DNA from: CAYUNT01 sp964446285
GTDB lineage: Bacteria; Sumerlaeota; Sumerlaeia; SLMS01; CAYUNT01
Direction of reading: 5' to 3'
DNA length: 18,025 bases
NCBI GenBank assembly: GCA_964446285.1
Contig: CAYUNT010000085.1
Coordinates: 1 to 18,025 of the forward strand
Shown: piece after piece, positions 6,668-14,517 of the stretch
Position numbering within the stretch: the first letter of the stretch is position 1
Layout of the letters: every line of letters begins with the position of its first letter
Notes under the pieces: generated by a model
What the model was told of the DNA's origin: nothing
Seen by the model: only the letters and a program-made list of their open reading frames with translations
The model's database searches: none
Program-made: the position numbers and the translations under genes

Positions 6668-7593
6668 CTGACGCTGCCGCCTCCGCGCCATCCGCCATTT
6701 CCAGTGCCGCCGGGGCCGCATGTATATGCTGCGGAGGGGCGGAAAGCGAACCGCACCTGCGGGGGTTGCGGCGGTGTCCGCGCTGCACGCATGTGTGGGC
6801 CGACATGCGACTCAGCCCCGCCGAGCTGCGTGAGCTTTACTCAGCCAATTATTTCCAGGGTGCGGAATATCTCGATTACAAAATGGAAGCGCGGGCGCTT
6901 CGGCACAATTTCCGCCCGCGCGCGCGTGAGCTGGCGGCAATGTCTCGCGCCGCCGCGAGAGAAAACCAGCGCCCCGCATCCCGCCCGCGCCTATGGGAAA
7001 TCGGCTGCGCCTACGGCTTTTTTCTCGACGCGGCTCGCGACCTCTTCGATGCCGCCGGATGCGACATTTCCGAACATGCCGTGCGCCACGCGCGCGAAAC
7101 GCTCGGCCTGGATGCGCGCGCGGGCGATTACCTCGAAATGCCGCCTCCCGCCGAGCCATTCGACGCCGTTTGCCTTTGGGACACGGTCGAGCACCTGGCC
7201 GAGCCGCACCGCTATCTCCGCAAAGCGGCCTCGGAATTGCGTCCGGGAGGGATGCTGGCGCTGAGCACGGGCGACATCGGCTCGTGGATGGCGCGGCGGC
7301 GCGGCGAACGCTGGCGGCTGATTCATCCGCCTACGCATCTGCATTATTTCACGGCGCGCTCGATTACGACGCTGCTCGAAGGGCCTGGGATGGGATTGCG
7401 AGTCGAGCGGATATTCCACCCCGCTTTCTGGCGCAGCGCCGATGCCGTGGCGTTTCGCTTGCTTGGATTTCCGGCAGATCGCTGGAGCGCGCCGCTGTAT
7501 CGCGCCCTTAAAGCCGCGCATTTGCTCAGTTTTGCATTTCCCGTCAACACGGGCGACTTGATGACAGTGTATGCGCGCCGAACCGGCGCGTAG
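6664..7593 (+). CDS. SAM-dependent methyltransferase with N-terminal zinc ribbon
   Basis: This 309-residue cytoplasmic enzyme is a class I (Rossmann) methyltransferase, close to the Methyltransf_23 type found in O-antigen and sugar-modification clusters. An N-terminal zinc ribbon is formed by C20-x2-C23 and C38-x2-C41 (RCPRCTHVW). The SAM motif I is LWEIGCAYGFFL (about 110-121), followed by an acidic GCDIS strand and the post-motif DAVCLWDTVEHLAEPHRYL. The conserved HYFTARSI segment lies near residue 230. I chose ATG 6664 because it overlaps the glycosyltransferase stop by 4 nt. The frame is open further upstream to 6514, but that would overlap the glycosyltransferase by 150 nt. The likely substrate is a sugar or lipid-linked glycan made by the preceding enzyme; this is inferred from context. 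Confidence 0.9.
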   Translation: MTDAAASAPSAISSAAGAACICCGGAESEPHLRGLRRCPRCTHVWADMRLSPAELRELYSANYFQGAEYLDYKMEARALRHNFRPRARELAAMSRAAARENQRPASRPRLWEIGCAYGFFLDAARDLFDAAGCDISEHAVRHARETLGLDARAGDYLEMPPPAEPFDAVCLWDTVEHLAEPHRYLRKAASELRPGGMLALSTGDIGSWMARRRGERWRLIHPPTHLHYFTARSITTLLEGPGMGLRVERIFHPAFWRSADAVAFRLLGFPADRWSAPLYRALKAAHLLSFAFPVNTGDLMTVYARRTGA

Positions 7594-7852
7594 GCAGCGT
7601 TTCCATTGCGGAGAATCCGCGGAAAATTCCCTAAAAGTCATAAGACATGCCCGGCAAAGGGTTAATAGTTGGACGGGCGGGATTGTCCGCCCTGCCGGCT
7701 GGGGAGGCGTTTGCCTCCGATCCGGCCGAAATGTCTTTCATTGCCTCTCTGGCCGCTCCAGATATGGTGTCCGGGGATGAGGCGCGGAAAGGCTAGCGCT
7801 CGGCGGCTTGCGCGGTCTTTTTCTGCGGCGTTTTCGCTGGAAAGAGCAACAA
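7594..7852. other. Intergenic region with hairpin element upstream of the subtilase gene
   Basis: A small hairpin GCGGA/TCCGC (7608-7620) lies just after the methyltransferase stop but has no T-run, so it is a poor terminator. A hairpin-rich element follows at 7638-7741. The remaining 110 bp before the subtilase ATG show no convincing promoter. The AAAGAG at about 7841-7846 is a weak ribosome-binding-site match. Confidence 0.5.
7638..7741. repeat. Hairpin-rich element with short terminal inverted repeats
   Basis: Inside, GGGCGG (7675-7680) pairs with CCGCCC (7687-7692). A second compound hairpin has an outer stem GCCGG (7694-7698)/CCGGC (7722-7726) and an inner stem GGAGGC (7703-7708)/GCCTCC (7713-7718) with loop GTTT. 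The whole is bounded by AAGACAT (7642-7648) and its inverse ATGTCTT (7731-7737), and directly outside those by TCAT on both sides (7638-7641, 7738-7741). The architecture parallels the element at 2681-2804 but the arms are short enough to arise by chance. The hairpins themselves are secure. Confidence 0.45.
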
Positions 7853-10800
7853 ATGAACAAAAGCATTCTGATGAAGAGAATTTCACTACGAAGACACAAA
7901 GACACAAAGGGATTCTTTTTTGCGCCTTGGTGTCTTTGTGGTTTTCTTTTTGCATTGGTTTTGCCGCTGGCGGGACGTGCGGCGGCATCAGATTTTTCCA
8001 TCCAACTGCGCAATGGTGCTTTCGATCCGCTGCTGGCGGAATCGGCCTCTTCCTCATCCGCGCCAGCTCAAAAGGACAAGGCGTTGAAATCGTCCGCCAC
8101 CAATGCGGGCGCGTCCGCAGTTCCGGACGGCGGACGAATCCGACTACTCCAGTTTGACGGGCCTCCCGAGGCGGCGGACCTCGATGCGCTCGAAGCGCGC
8201 GGCATCCACGTTCTTCAATATATTCCCAATTACACATATATAGTGATGGCAGACGGCGCAACCTCGCGGTCGTCGCAGCAGCGTGCATTCCCGGTGCGCG
8301 GCGAGCGCTTGGCGCAACGCCATGTGCGCTGGACGGGCGCTTTTCCGGCGGGGGTGCGGCGTCATCCCCGGCTGGATGCGGCGCTGGCCGCCTCGCGCGC
8401 AAAATCCGCGGGCGCGGCGATAGCCCCCGCCTCCGCGTCCGAATCATTCGTCCAACTCCAGATCATCCTCGTGGAAACGGGTGCGCCATCGCCTCTGCCC
8501 GCCTTTCTGGAGGCGCGCGGCGGACGCATGGTATTGCGCTCGCCCTGGGGCAACGGATTGACGCGCGTCCGCGTGGAAGGCCCTCCTGAAATCGCAGATG
8601 ATCTCGAACAACTTGAAGAGGTTTTATGGATCGAGCCTTGGCGCGCTCCAACCCGGCTTGGCGAACGCGAGGCGCAAATCTGCGCGGGAAACATTTCCAC
8701 GGACGGAACCTGCGCCAGCGATCCAGGCGGCGGATACAAGGCGTGGCTTGATGCGCTTGGCCTCAGCGGCGCCGGATATATTGTCCAGATTATCGACGAC
8801 GGCCTTTCGCAGGGGATCGATACAAACGCAGCGGGGACGGCGCATCCAGACATCTTGGGGCGGATTGAGAAAATCGACAACGCGACGGCCGATCCGCTGG
8901 GGGATTCGGGCGACGGACATGGGCACATTAATGCCTCGATCCTCTTGGGGCAGCCGGTTGTGTCGGGCCAGACGATCGCAGACTCGAATGGATACTTGTT
9001 TGGCCAGGGCGTTGCGCCGCAGGCGCGCGTGTGGGCCACGAAAGTCTTTCGCAACAACGGAGTTTTCGACACAAGCGGCCGAACTGACACGCAACTGGTC
9101 ATTCCGGCCCGGCGCGCCGGTGCGCTGGTTTCCTCGAACTCCTGGGGCATTCCAAGCACCTTCGGCGATTACGACGCGCTTGCAATTGAATACGATCGTC
9201 TCGTGCGCGACGCCGATCCGCAAACCGCCGGTTACCAGCCCATGACGTTTGTTTTCTCGGCGGGAAACCAGGGCACACAGGGTGCGAAGACTATCACTTC
9301 GCCCGCCTCGGGAAAGAATGTAATCGGGGTAGGCATGACGGAAAACTGCGACCGCGGCCCTTCGGATGGATGCGGCATTGGCGTGTCGCAATCGGACAAC
9401 GCCGGCGACCTGGCGAAACTCTCGAGCCGCGGCCCGGACGCGGACGGACGCCTGGCGCCCACCTTGGTTGCCCCGGGCACGCACATCATGGGCGCCGCCA
9501 GCGATTCGCCCAACTACGATGGCGAAGGCGTCTGCGGTTATCTGGGTTCGGGATATTACCCGCCGGGCCAGACGCGTTACACGTGGTCTTCGGGCACAAG
9601 CCACGCCGCGCCGCTGGTTTCGGGCGCAGCCATTCTGGTCAACGAGCATTACCACAATCTTTTTGGCGCCAACCCCAGTCCGGCGCTTGTGCGAGCGGCC
9701 CTTGTCCTTACGGCGGACGACATCGCGGGCGGTTCGTCGAATGACGGTGGCGTGGTTGATGCCATCCCAAGCAACAAGCAGGGATGGGGGCGCATGAATC
9801 TGGGCGCGCTGTTCGCTCCGGACTGTCCGGTGTTTTATTACGACCAGAAAAAGACATTCACGGCCACCGGCCAGGTCTTCGAGCAGATCATTCATGTTCA
9901 TGATTCGGTATTTCCACTGCATGTGGTTCTGTGCTGGACCGACGCGCCTGGATACGCGGGAGCGGCAAAAGCGCTGGTGAACGATCTCGATCTGGAGGTC
10001 GAGCTTGGAAGCGCGCTTTGGCGCGGCAATGTGTATTCCGGAGGCGTCAGCGTGGCCAATTCCGGCGCGGCCGACACGCTCAACACAATGGAATCCGTCC
10101 ATATCCCCTCGCCCGCGCCAGGCCTTTACATTGTGCGCGTAAAGGCCTCGCTGCTCGGGGGCGACGCGCTGCCGCTGACCGGCGGATCGCTTGAACAAGA
10201 CTTCGCCATTGCCGCTTTCAACGCCTCCGAACAAGGTCCGAAGGGAACGCTGAGTTTTGAGCGCGGGCGCTTTTCCTGCCAAAGCGAAGCGCAGCTGACG
10301 CTGAGTGATTCGGATTTGCGCGAAGCGGGCACAACGCGCGTCGAAGTGCAATGCGCGTTGACCGGGGACGCCGAGCATCTGGACCTCGCGGAAACCGCGC
10401 CGGGAACGGGGATTTTCCAAGGCGCGCTCACGCTCTCAGGAACGGCTGGGGGCGCTGCATACGATGGCATGTTGCGCGTGGCGGATGGCGGCGTCATTCT
10501 GGCCACCTATAACGACGCCAATGACGGCGCCGGCCAGCCCGCCGTCGCCACCGCCCAGGCGGTCCTCGATTGCGTCTCGCCCAGCTTGCTCAGCAAGAGC
10601 GTCACTGGCATCACGCCACGCTCCGCCACTATTTCAATTACGACGGATGAAGCAACAACCGCCTACATCGAATACGCCGCGGGATGCACGGGGCCGTTCA
10701 CTAAAATTGAAGACCTTACGTTGAGTTTCGCGCATACCTTCGCTCTGGAGAACCTTTCCTCATGCTCCGTGATCCAGTACCGAATCGGACTCATGGATGA

Positions 10801-11785
10801 GGCGGGCAACAGCGTGGTCATCTCCGACAGCGGAAATCTTTTTGAATTCCAAACCAAAGGCTACACCGCGGCGCTTGATGACGACTTTGAGCCGGAACCG
10901 CTGGCGGGATGGACTCACAAGGCAGATCGGGGAACCGATACATGGTCGCTCGCGCAACCTGCCGAGGCGCATTCGCCAACCCATGCCTGGTTCGCCGCCG
11001 ACGAGGCCGCGCTAAAAGACGCTTCCTTGATTTCACCTCCCGTCGATCTGGGGGCGACTTCGGTCTTGCGATTCTGGCATACTTACCTGCTCGAGAGCGG
11101 ATACGACGGCGCGGTGATTGAAATTTCGACCGATGGCGGATCCACCTGGAATGACCTCGGCCCTGCCATCCGGACGGGGGGATACGATTCGACAATCAGT
11201 TCGTCATTCCAAAGCCCGATTTCGGGCCGCAATGCGTGGACCGGCGGCATGATTGGCGCCATGACGGCCGTCGAGGTGGATCTGGGCGCGTATGCCGGCT
11301 CGGGACGCCTGATCCGCTGGCGGCTCTGCTGCGACGTCGATCTCCATGCCACCGGATGGTATGTGGACGACGTGGAAATCGGGGCATCATTCGATTGCCT
11401 GGGGCCGGTGGCGAAGATTTTGCTTTCGCCCATGCAGATTCCCTGCGAAGGGACGCTGACCATCGAGTTGCGCGATTCGGACCTTTCGCAGGCTGAGTCG
11501 GCTTCCGTGAGCATCCGCACCTCGACAGGCGGCGGGCCTGTCGCGTGGGTTCTTGACCAGAAGGTCTCGGCGGAGGGCATATTCCGGGGCACGGTGCCAG
11601 TCACCCCCGGACCCGGAGGAAATCAGGTGACGCTTGGAGGAACACTGACCGCGTATTCAGGCAGCCAGGTGATTGTGGAGGCGCAGGATCAATCTTTGCC
11701 CGATTGCCCGGCGGTCACGCGCTCGGCCTCGGTGATTGCCGCCTGCGATTGGTCCACTCCCGTGGATGGCTGGCTGGTCTGGTAG
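7853..11785 (+). CDS. Secreted subtilisin-like serine protease (S8, KP43-like) with C-terminal beta modules
   Basis: This 1310-residue exported endopeptidase starts at ATG 7853, giving a basic n-region, a hydrophobic core and an AxA cleavage site (about residue 45). The frame continues to a TTG at 7808, which would add a non-signal extension. A propeptide (about 96-263) has the KP43-type pattern LLQFDGPPEAADLDALEARG followed by YIPNYTYIV. The catalytic domain (about 283-653) has Asp D315 in VQIIDDGL, His H356 in DGHGHINAS, oxyanion Asn N472 in FSAGNQG, and Ser S583 in SSGTSHAAP. The KP43-type beta-barrel follows (about 660-796; WTDAPGY, LVNDLDLEV, QDFAI). Then come an Ig-like module (798-909), an FN3-like module (910-1003), a MAM/jelly-roll-like module (1006-1181; SPPVDLG, ISTDGGSTW, GWYVDDVEIG) and a second copy of the Ig-like module (1184-1296). 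The probable role is extracellular protein digestion. It is followed after 92 nt by the kinase gene. Confidence 0.94.
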   Translation: MNKSILMKRISLRRHKDTKGFFFAPWCLCGFLFALVLPLAGRAAASDFSIQLRNGAFDPLLAESASSSSAPAQKDKALKSSATNAGASAVPDGGRIRLLQFDGPPEAADLDALEARGIHVLQYIPNYTYIVMADGATSRSSQQRAFPVRGERLAQRHVRWTGAFPAGVRRHPRLDAALAASRAKSAGAAIAPASASESFVQLQIILVETGAPSPLPAFLEARGGRMVLRSPWGNGLTRVRVEGPPEIADDLEQLEEVLWIEPWRAPTRLGEREAQICAGNISTDGTCASDPGGGYKAWLDALGLSGAGYIVQIIDDGLSQGIDTNAAGTAHPDILGRIEKIDNATADPLGDSGDGHGHINASILLGQPVVSGQTIADSNGYLFGQGVAPQARVWATKVFRNNGVFDTSGRTDTQLVIPARRAGALVSSNSWGIPSTFGDYDALAIEYDRLVRDADPQTAGYQPMTFVFSAGNQGTQGAKTITSPASGKNVIGVGMTENCDRGPSDGCGIGVSQSDNAGDLAKLSSRGPDADGRLAPTLVAPGTHIMGAASDSPNYDGEGVCGYLGSGYYPPGQTRYTWSSGTSHAAPLVSGAAILVNEHYHNLFGANPSPALVRAALVLTADDIAGGSSNDGGVVDAIPSNKQGWGRMNLGALFAPDCPVFYYDQKKTFTATGQVFEQIIHVHDSVFPLHVVLCWTDAPGYAGAAKALVNDLDLEVELGSALWRGNVYSGGVSVANSGAADTLNTMESVHIPSPAPGLYIVRVKASLLGGDALPLTGGSLEQDFAIAAFNASEQGPKGTLSFERGRFSCQSEAQLTLSDSDLREAGTTRVEVQCALTGDAEHLDLAETAPGTGIFQGALTLSGTAGGAAYDGMLRVADGGVILATYNDANDGAGQPAVATAQAVLDCVSPSLLSKSVTGITPRSATISITTDEATTAYIEYAAGCTGPFTKIEDLTLSFAHTFALENLSSCSVIQYRIGLMDEAGNSVVISDSGNLFEFQTKGYTAALDDDFEPEPLAGWTHKADRGTDTWSLAQPAEAHSPTHAWFAADEAALKDASLISPPVDLGATSVLRFWHTYLLESGYDGAVIEISTDGGSTWNDLGPAIRTGGYDSTISSSFQSPISGRNAWTGGMIGAMTAVEVDLGAYAGSGRLIRWRLCCDVDLHATGWYVDDVEIGASFDCLGPVAKILLSPMQIPCEGTLTIELRDSDLSQAESASVSIRTSTGGGPVAWVLDQKVSAEGIFRGTVPVTPGPGGNQVTLGGTLTAYSGSQVIVEAQDQSLPDCPAVTRSASVIAACDWSTPVDGWLVW
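7881..7946 (+). repeat. Dispersed-type palindromic repeat overlapping the subtilase signal peptide
   Basis: TTTCACTACGAAGACACAAA followed by GACACAAAGG forms the left part. CACAAAGACACAAAGG (7895-7910) pairs with CCTTGGTGTCTTTGTG (7925-7940) at 15 of 16 positions across a 14-nt loop. This closely resembles the CACGAAGACACGAAG-type palindromes scattered between genes in many environmental bacteria (from memory). Here it lies within the first 31 codons of a real gene. A hairpin so close to the start codon could also restrain translation. Confidence 0.65.
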
Positions 11786-11877
11786 CCGCCGCGCGGATCA
11801 AGCGCTTCAGCCGCGGACATCGAGGTTCGCGCTACCGGTTGCACGCCGCGCGCGCCAGACCCAAGGAAGCGACACTC

Positions 11878-13431
11878 GTGAAATGGAAGCCGCTTCTCGC
11901 CAAATTTGACGTGCGCGGACGCCCCGAGCGATTCGCCGCCCTTGTGGCATTGGCGCTCGTGGCGCTGCTGCTCCTGGCGTTCAATGGGCTTTCGTGGATT
12001 GCGCTCAACCGCCTGCTCGGGCGGCTCGAATCCGTTGTGGGCGAGCGCCTCGTCAACACCGGCCTTGCCATCTCCGCGAATCTTACGCCCGAGGAATATC
12101 TGTTCCTCAGCCTGCGGGACGAGCGCGACCGCATCGATCTCGATGTCCTGCGCACAAATCCCAGTCCGTCGTTGAATAAACTTTTGGACATGCTTGACCG
12201 CCAGTCGCGCGCCTCGGGCCTGCGCTCGATCGCGCTGCTCACCCCCGAGGGGCGCATTGTGGCCGATCCCGACCTGCCCGCGCGCATCGGAGAGATGTTC
12301 CCCGGCATCGAAAAGGAAGCCGAAGAGCGCCAGAAAGCCGCCCAAGGCGTTGCGGCCACCACGCCGCTTTCGCAATTTCAAGACAACCTGACCAAATGCG
12401 CCTACATCCCTGTTTTCGCGGGCAGCCCGGAGGTGGTTGCCCTTTTGCGCCTCGAAGCGGGGGGCGATTATTTCGCGGGAATCATTCTGCTTCGCCGCGC
12501 GCTGATGTTCTCCATCGCCTTTTCCACCACGCTGGTTCTTCTGGGCGCTTGGATTTTGCGAAGGCTGATGCGCTGGACGCTCGACGCCGAGCGGGCAATG
12601 GGGCAGGCGGAACGGCTTGGGGCGCTGGGGTCGCTTGCCGCCGGACTCGCGCACGAAATCCGCAATCCACTGGCTATTATCCGGCTTTCCTGCGAGGAAA
12701 TGCGCGCTCAGCTAAAGGCTCCCGCGAACGAGCGCGCAAAAGCGCCCGAATCGGACAATCCGGAGGCGCTGCCCACCTCGCCATCCTCCGCACCATCCAC
12801 CGCGCCGGGGGCGGAGGCGGAATTGCTCGATGACATCGCCGAAGAAGTATCGCGCCTCGAAATGCTCCTTGAACAGTTCCTCGCCCTGGCGCGCCCCGGG
12901 ACAATCAAGTCCGATGCGACCCTTTCGCGCATTGCGGACCCGGCGGCGGTGATCCGGCGCATCAGCCGTTTATTTGAAAAGGGCCTTCGCTATGGGCGGG
13001 TGCGGCTGGAAACGCGCTTGCCGGATGCGCCGCTGCCGCCCGCCGCCCTCGATGAAAAATCCTTGGGGCAAGCGCTCCTCAATCTGCTTCGCAACGCCGC
13101 CGAAGCCATTCCGGCAGAAGGCGGAACGATCACGCTCTCGGCCGAGACGATTTCGGATGGATCGCAAGTGCTGATTACGGTATCGGATACAGGACGCGGC
13201 ATGAGCGAAGCGGTGCGGCGGCGGGCGTTCGAGCCGTTTTTCTCGGCTCGCGAGGGCGGAACCGGCCTGGGCCTGGCCATCGTCCGCCAGATTGCCGCCG
13301 GAGCGGGCGGCACAGTGGAAATCGAAAGCGCGCCCGCGCAGGGAACTTCGGTTCGCCTGATTCTCCCCGCCCTTCGCCAACCCACGGGCGCCGTGTCCAA
13401 TCCACAGGAACAAAGGAGTTCTTCTGAATGA
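11878..13431 (+). CDS. Membrane sensor histidine kinase
   Basis: This 517-residue inner-membrane protein senses an unknown signal and autophosphorylates for two-component signalling. GTG 11878 is chosen because AAGGAAG lies about 8 nt upstream; the frame runs back to 11704, but that would overlap the subtilase gene. A transmembrane helix (about 19-42), an extracytoplasmic domain (about 43-208, probably dCache/PAS-like with LLTPEGRIVADPD) and a second helix (about 209-227) precede the HisKA domain, with phospho-acceptor H259 in GLAHEIRNPLA. The HATPase domain has the N-box LLNLLRNAAEA (N406), G1 VSDTGRGMS (D437), F-box FEPFFSARE and G2 GGTGLGLAI. A Pro/Ser/Ala/Glu-rich insertion (about 282-313) separates the two helices of the dimerisation domain, which is unusual. 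No response-regulator gene adjoins it. It overlaps the next gene by ATGA. Confidence 0.94.
   Translation: MKWKPLLAKFDVRGRPERFAALVALALVALLLLAFNGLSWIALNRLLGRLESVVGERLVNTGLAISANLTPEEYLFLSLRDERDRIDLDVLRTNPSPSLNKLLDMLDRQSRASGLRSIALLTPEGRIVADPDLPARIGEMFPGIEKEAEERQKAAQGVAATTPLSQFQDNLTKCAYIPVFAGSPEVVALLRLEAGGDYFAGIILLRRALMFSIAFSTTLVLLGAWILRRLMRWTLDAERAMGQAERLGALGSLAAGLAHEIRNPLAIIRLSCEEMRAQLKAPANERAKAPESDNPEALPTSPSSAPSTAPGAEAELLDDIAEEVSRLEMLLEQFLALARPGTIKSDATLSRIADPAAVIRRISRLFEKGLRYGRVRLETRLPDAPLPPAALDEKSLGQALLNLLRNAAEAIPAEGGTITLSAETISDGSQVLITVSDTGRGMSEAVRRRAFEPFFSAREGGTGLGLAIVRQIAAGAGGTVEIESAPAQGTSVRLILPALRQPTGAVSNPQEQRSSSE
13412..13418 (+). promoter_or_regulatory. Ribosome binding site of the GH-A-like gene inside the kinase gene
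   Basis: AAAGGAG ends 9 nt before ATG 13428 and lies within the last codons of the kinase gene. With the ATGA stop-start overlap it indicates coupled translation. Confidence 0.75.
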
Positions 13432-14501
13432 AACTCGCATTGCGCCCGCAATCCTCTCTCCAGTTTTCTTTTTTGCCGGCATCTATTTTTGCGCTGCTTG
13501 CCTTGGTCGTGGCCCTGGCGCCCCCGGCCACGCCCGCGGCGCCGTTTGCATATCACATTTATGGCATACATTCATGGAACTCGGGCGCGGGCGGACTCCT
13601 CAATGGAAGGTCCGGGTGGAGCGTCGAGGTGGTGAATACGGACACATGGCCCTATGACCTCACGACGGCGCAGGCGCAACAAATCCGCAGCGAAGGCTGG
13701 ACGCTCATCATCCGCATCAACAAATTTTTCGGCGACACCGTGCCGAAGGACAGTGCTCAATTCGACGCCTTCGCCGCCGCCTGCGCCGCCAAGGTCCAGA
13801 CCTTTTCGCCTTGGTGCGACACGTGGATCATCGGCAACGAAATGAATGCCGATTTCGAAGGCAATGTGCCTGTGGCCACTTACGCGGAAGTGTATCGGCG
13901 CTGCCGGGCGGCCATCCACGCCGTTCAGCCCGATGCCACCGTTCTTGTGGCCGCCGTCGCGCCGTGGAACGCCAGTCAGACCGGCACGGGACCTTACGCC
14001 TCCAACCGCCAGTGGCTCAATTATTTCTATGAACTGGTTCACAATTTAGGAGCGGAGGCGGACGGATTCGCCATCCACGCCTACGGCGGCCGCAGCGGCG
14101 ATACCGATCCGCGCGACGACAGCGAGATGGGATTCGGCGTCTATAAACGCTGGATGGAAATCATCACCGGCTATGCGCCCACAGCGTCAAAACCCGTGTT
14201 CCTCACTGAAATGAATCACGCGGCCGACGGCCAGAAACCGGGCCAGGCCGGCTATCCGCTCTATAGTTATCCGGCTGGGTATATTCAGAAATTGTATGAG
14301 GAAATCAACAATTGGAACCAGGCGCACAACAACGCCAGAATCCGTTGCGCGGCATGGTTTTCCTATGCCAATGGCGGATTCCCCGGCTACAACATCTCGA
14401 ACAATTCGCAGATGGCGTCGGATTTCAGCCAGACCACATCCACGACACGCTACGTGTGGGTTCCGCCCTCCGCCGCGGAGACGTGGGTGTTTTACGAGTA
14501 G
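13428..14501 (+). CDS. Secreted clan GH-A glycoside hydrolase-like protein
   Basis: This 357-residue exported protein has an N-terminal signal peptide (hydrophobic core at about 17-33, cleavage near TPAA at 35-37) and a single TIM-barrel-like domain. The two expected glutamates of clan GH-A retaining glycosidases are visible: E138 in WIIGNEMN, the acid/base at the end of strand 4 (the Asn-Glu pair is diagnostic), and E261 in VFLTEMNH, the candidate nucleophile on strand 7. An FAIHAYGG segment and an AAWFSYANGG strand also fit. The exact GH family and substrate are not recognisable. Similar proteins are often annotated only as cellulase-like or hypothetical. The AAAGGAG at 13412-13418 and the 4-nt overlap with the kinase stop fix the start. 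The gene converges on the M64 peptidase gene with only 16 bp between; a small CGCT/AGCG hairpin fills that gap. Confidence 0.85.
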   Translation: MKLALRPQSSLQFSFLPASIFALLALVVALAPPATPAAPFAYHIYGIHSWNSGAGGLLNGRSGWSVEVVNTDTWPYDLTTAQAQQIRSEGWTLIIRINKFFGDTVPKDSAQFDAFAAACAAKVQTFSPWCDTWIIGNEMNADFEGNVPVATYAEVYRRCRAAIHAVQPDATVLVAAVAPWNASQTGTGPYASNRQWLNYFYELVHNLGAEADGFAIHAYGGRSGDTDPRDDSEMGFGVYKRWMEIITGYAPTASKPVFLTEMNHAADGQKPGQAGYPLYSYPAGYIQKLYEEINNWNQAHNNARIRCAAWFSYANGGFPGYNISNNSQMASDFSQTTSTTRYVWVPPSAAETWVFYE

Positions 14502-14517
14502 TCCGCTCTCAATAGCG

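Noticed and set aside
7608..7620. Intrinsic terminator after the methyltransferase gene
   Set aside because: The stem is only five pairs and is followed by GGAAAATTCC, not by a T-run.
8624..10420. 598-codon minus-strand frame
   Set aside because: Antisense to the well-supported subtilase. It is Arg-rich and low in hydrophobic residues, as expected of a shadow frame in GC-rich DNA.
11704..11877. Upstream start of the histidine kinase at 11704
   Set aside because: It would overlap the subtilase gene and add an Arg-rich tail with no signal. GTG 11878 has a good ribosome binding site and begins just before the first membrane helix.
11689..12654. 321-codon minus-strand frame
   Set aside because: Antisense to the histidine kinase gene, with no recognisable domain. 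Composition is that of a shadow frame.
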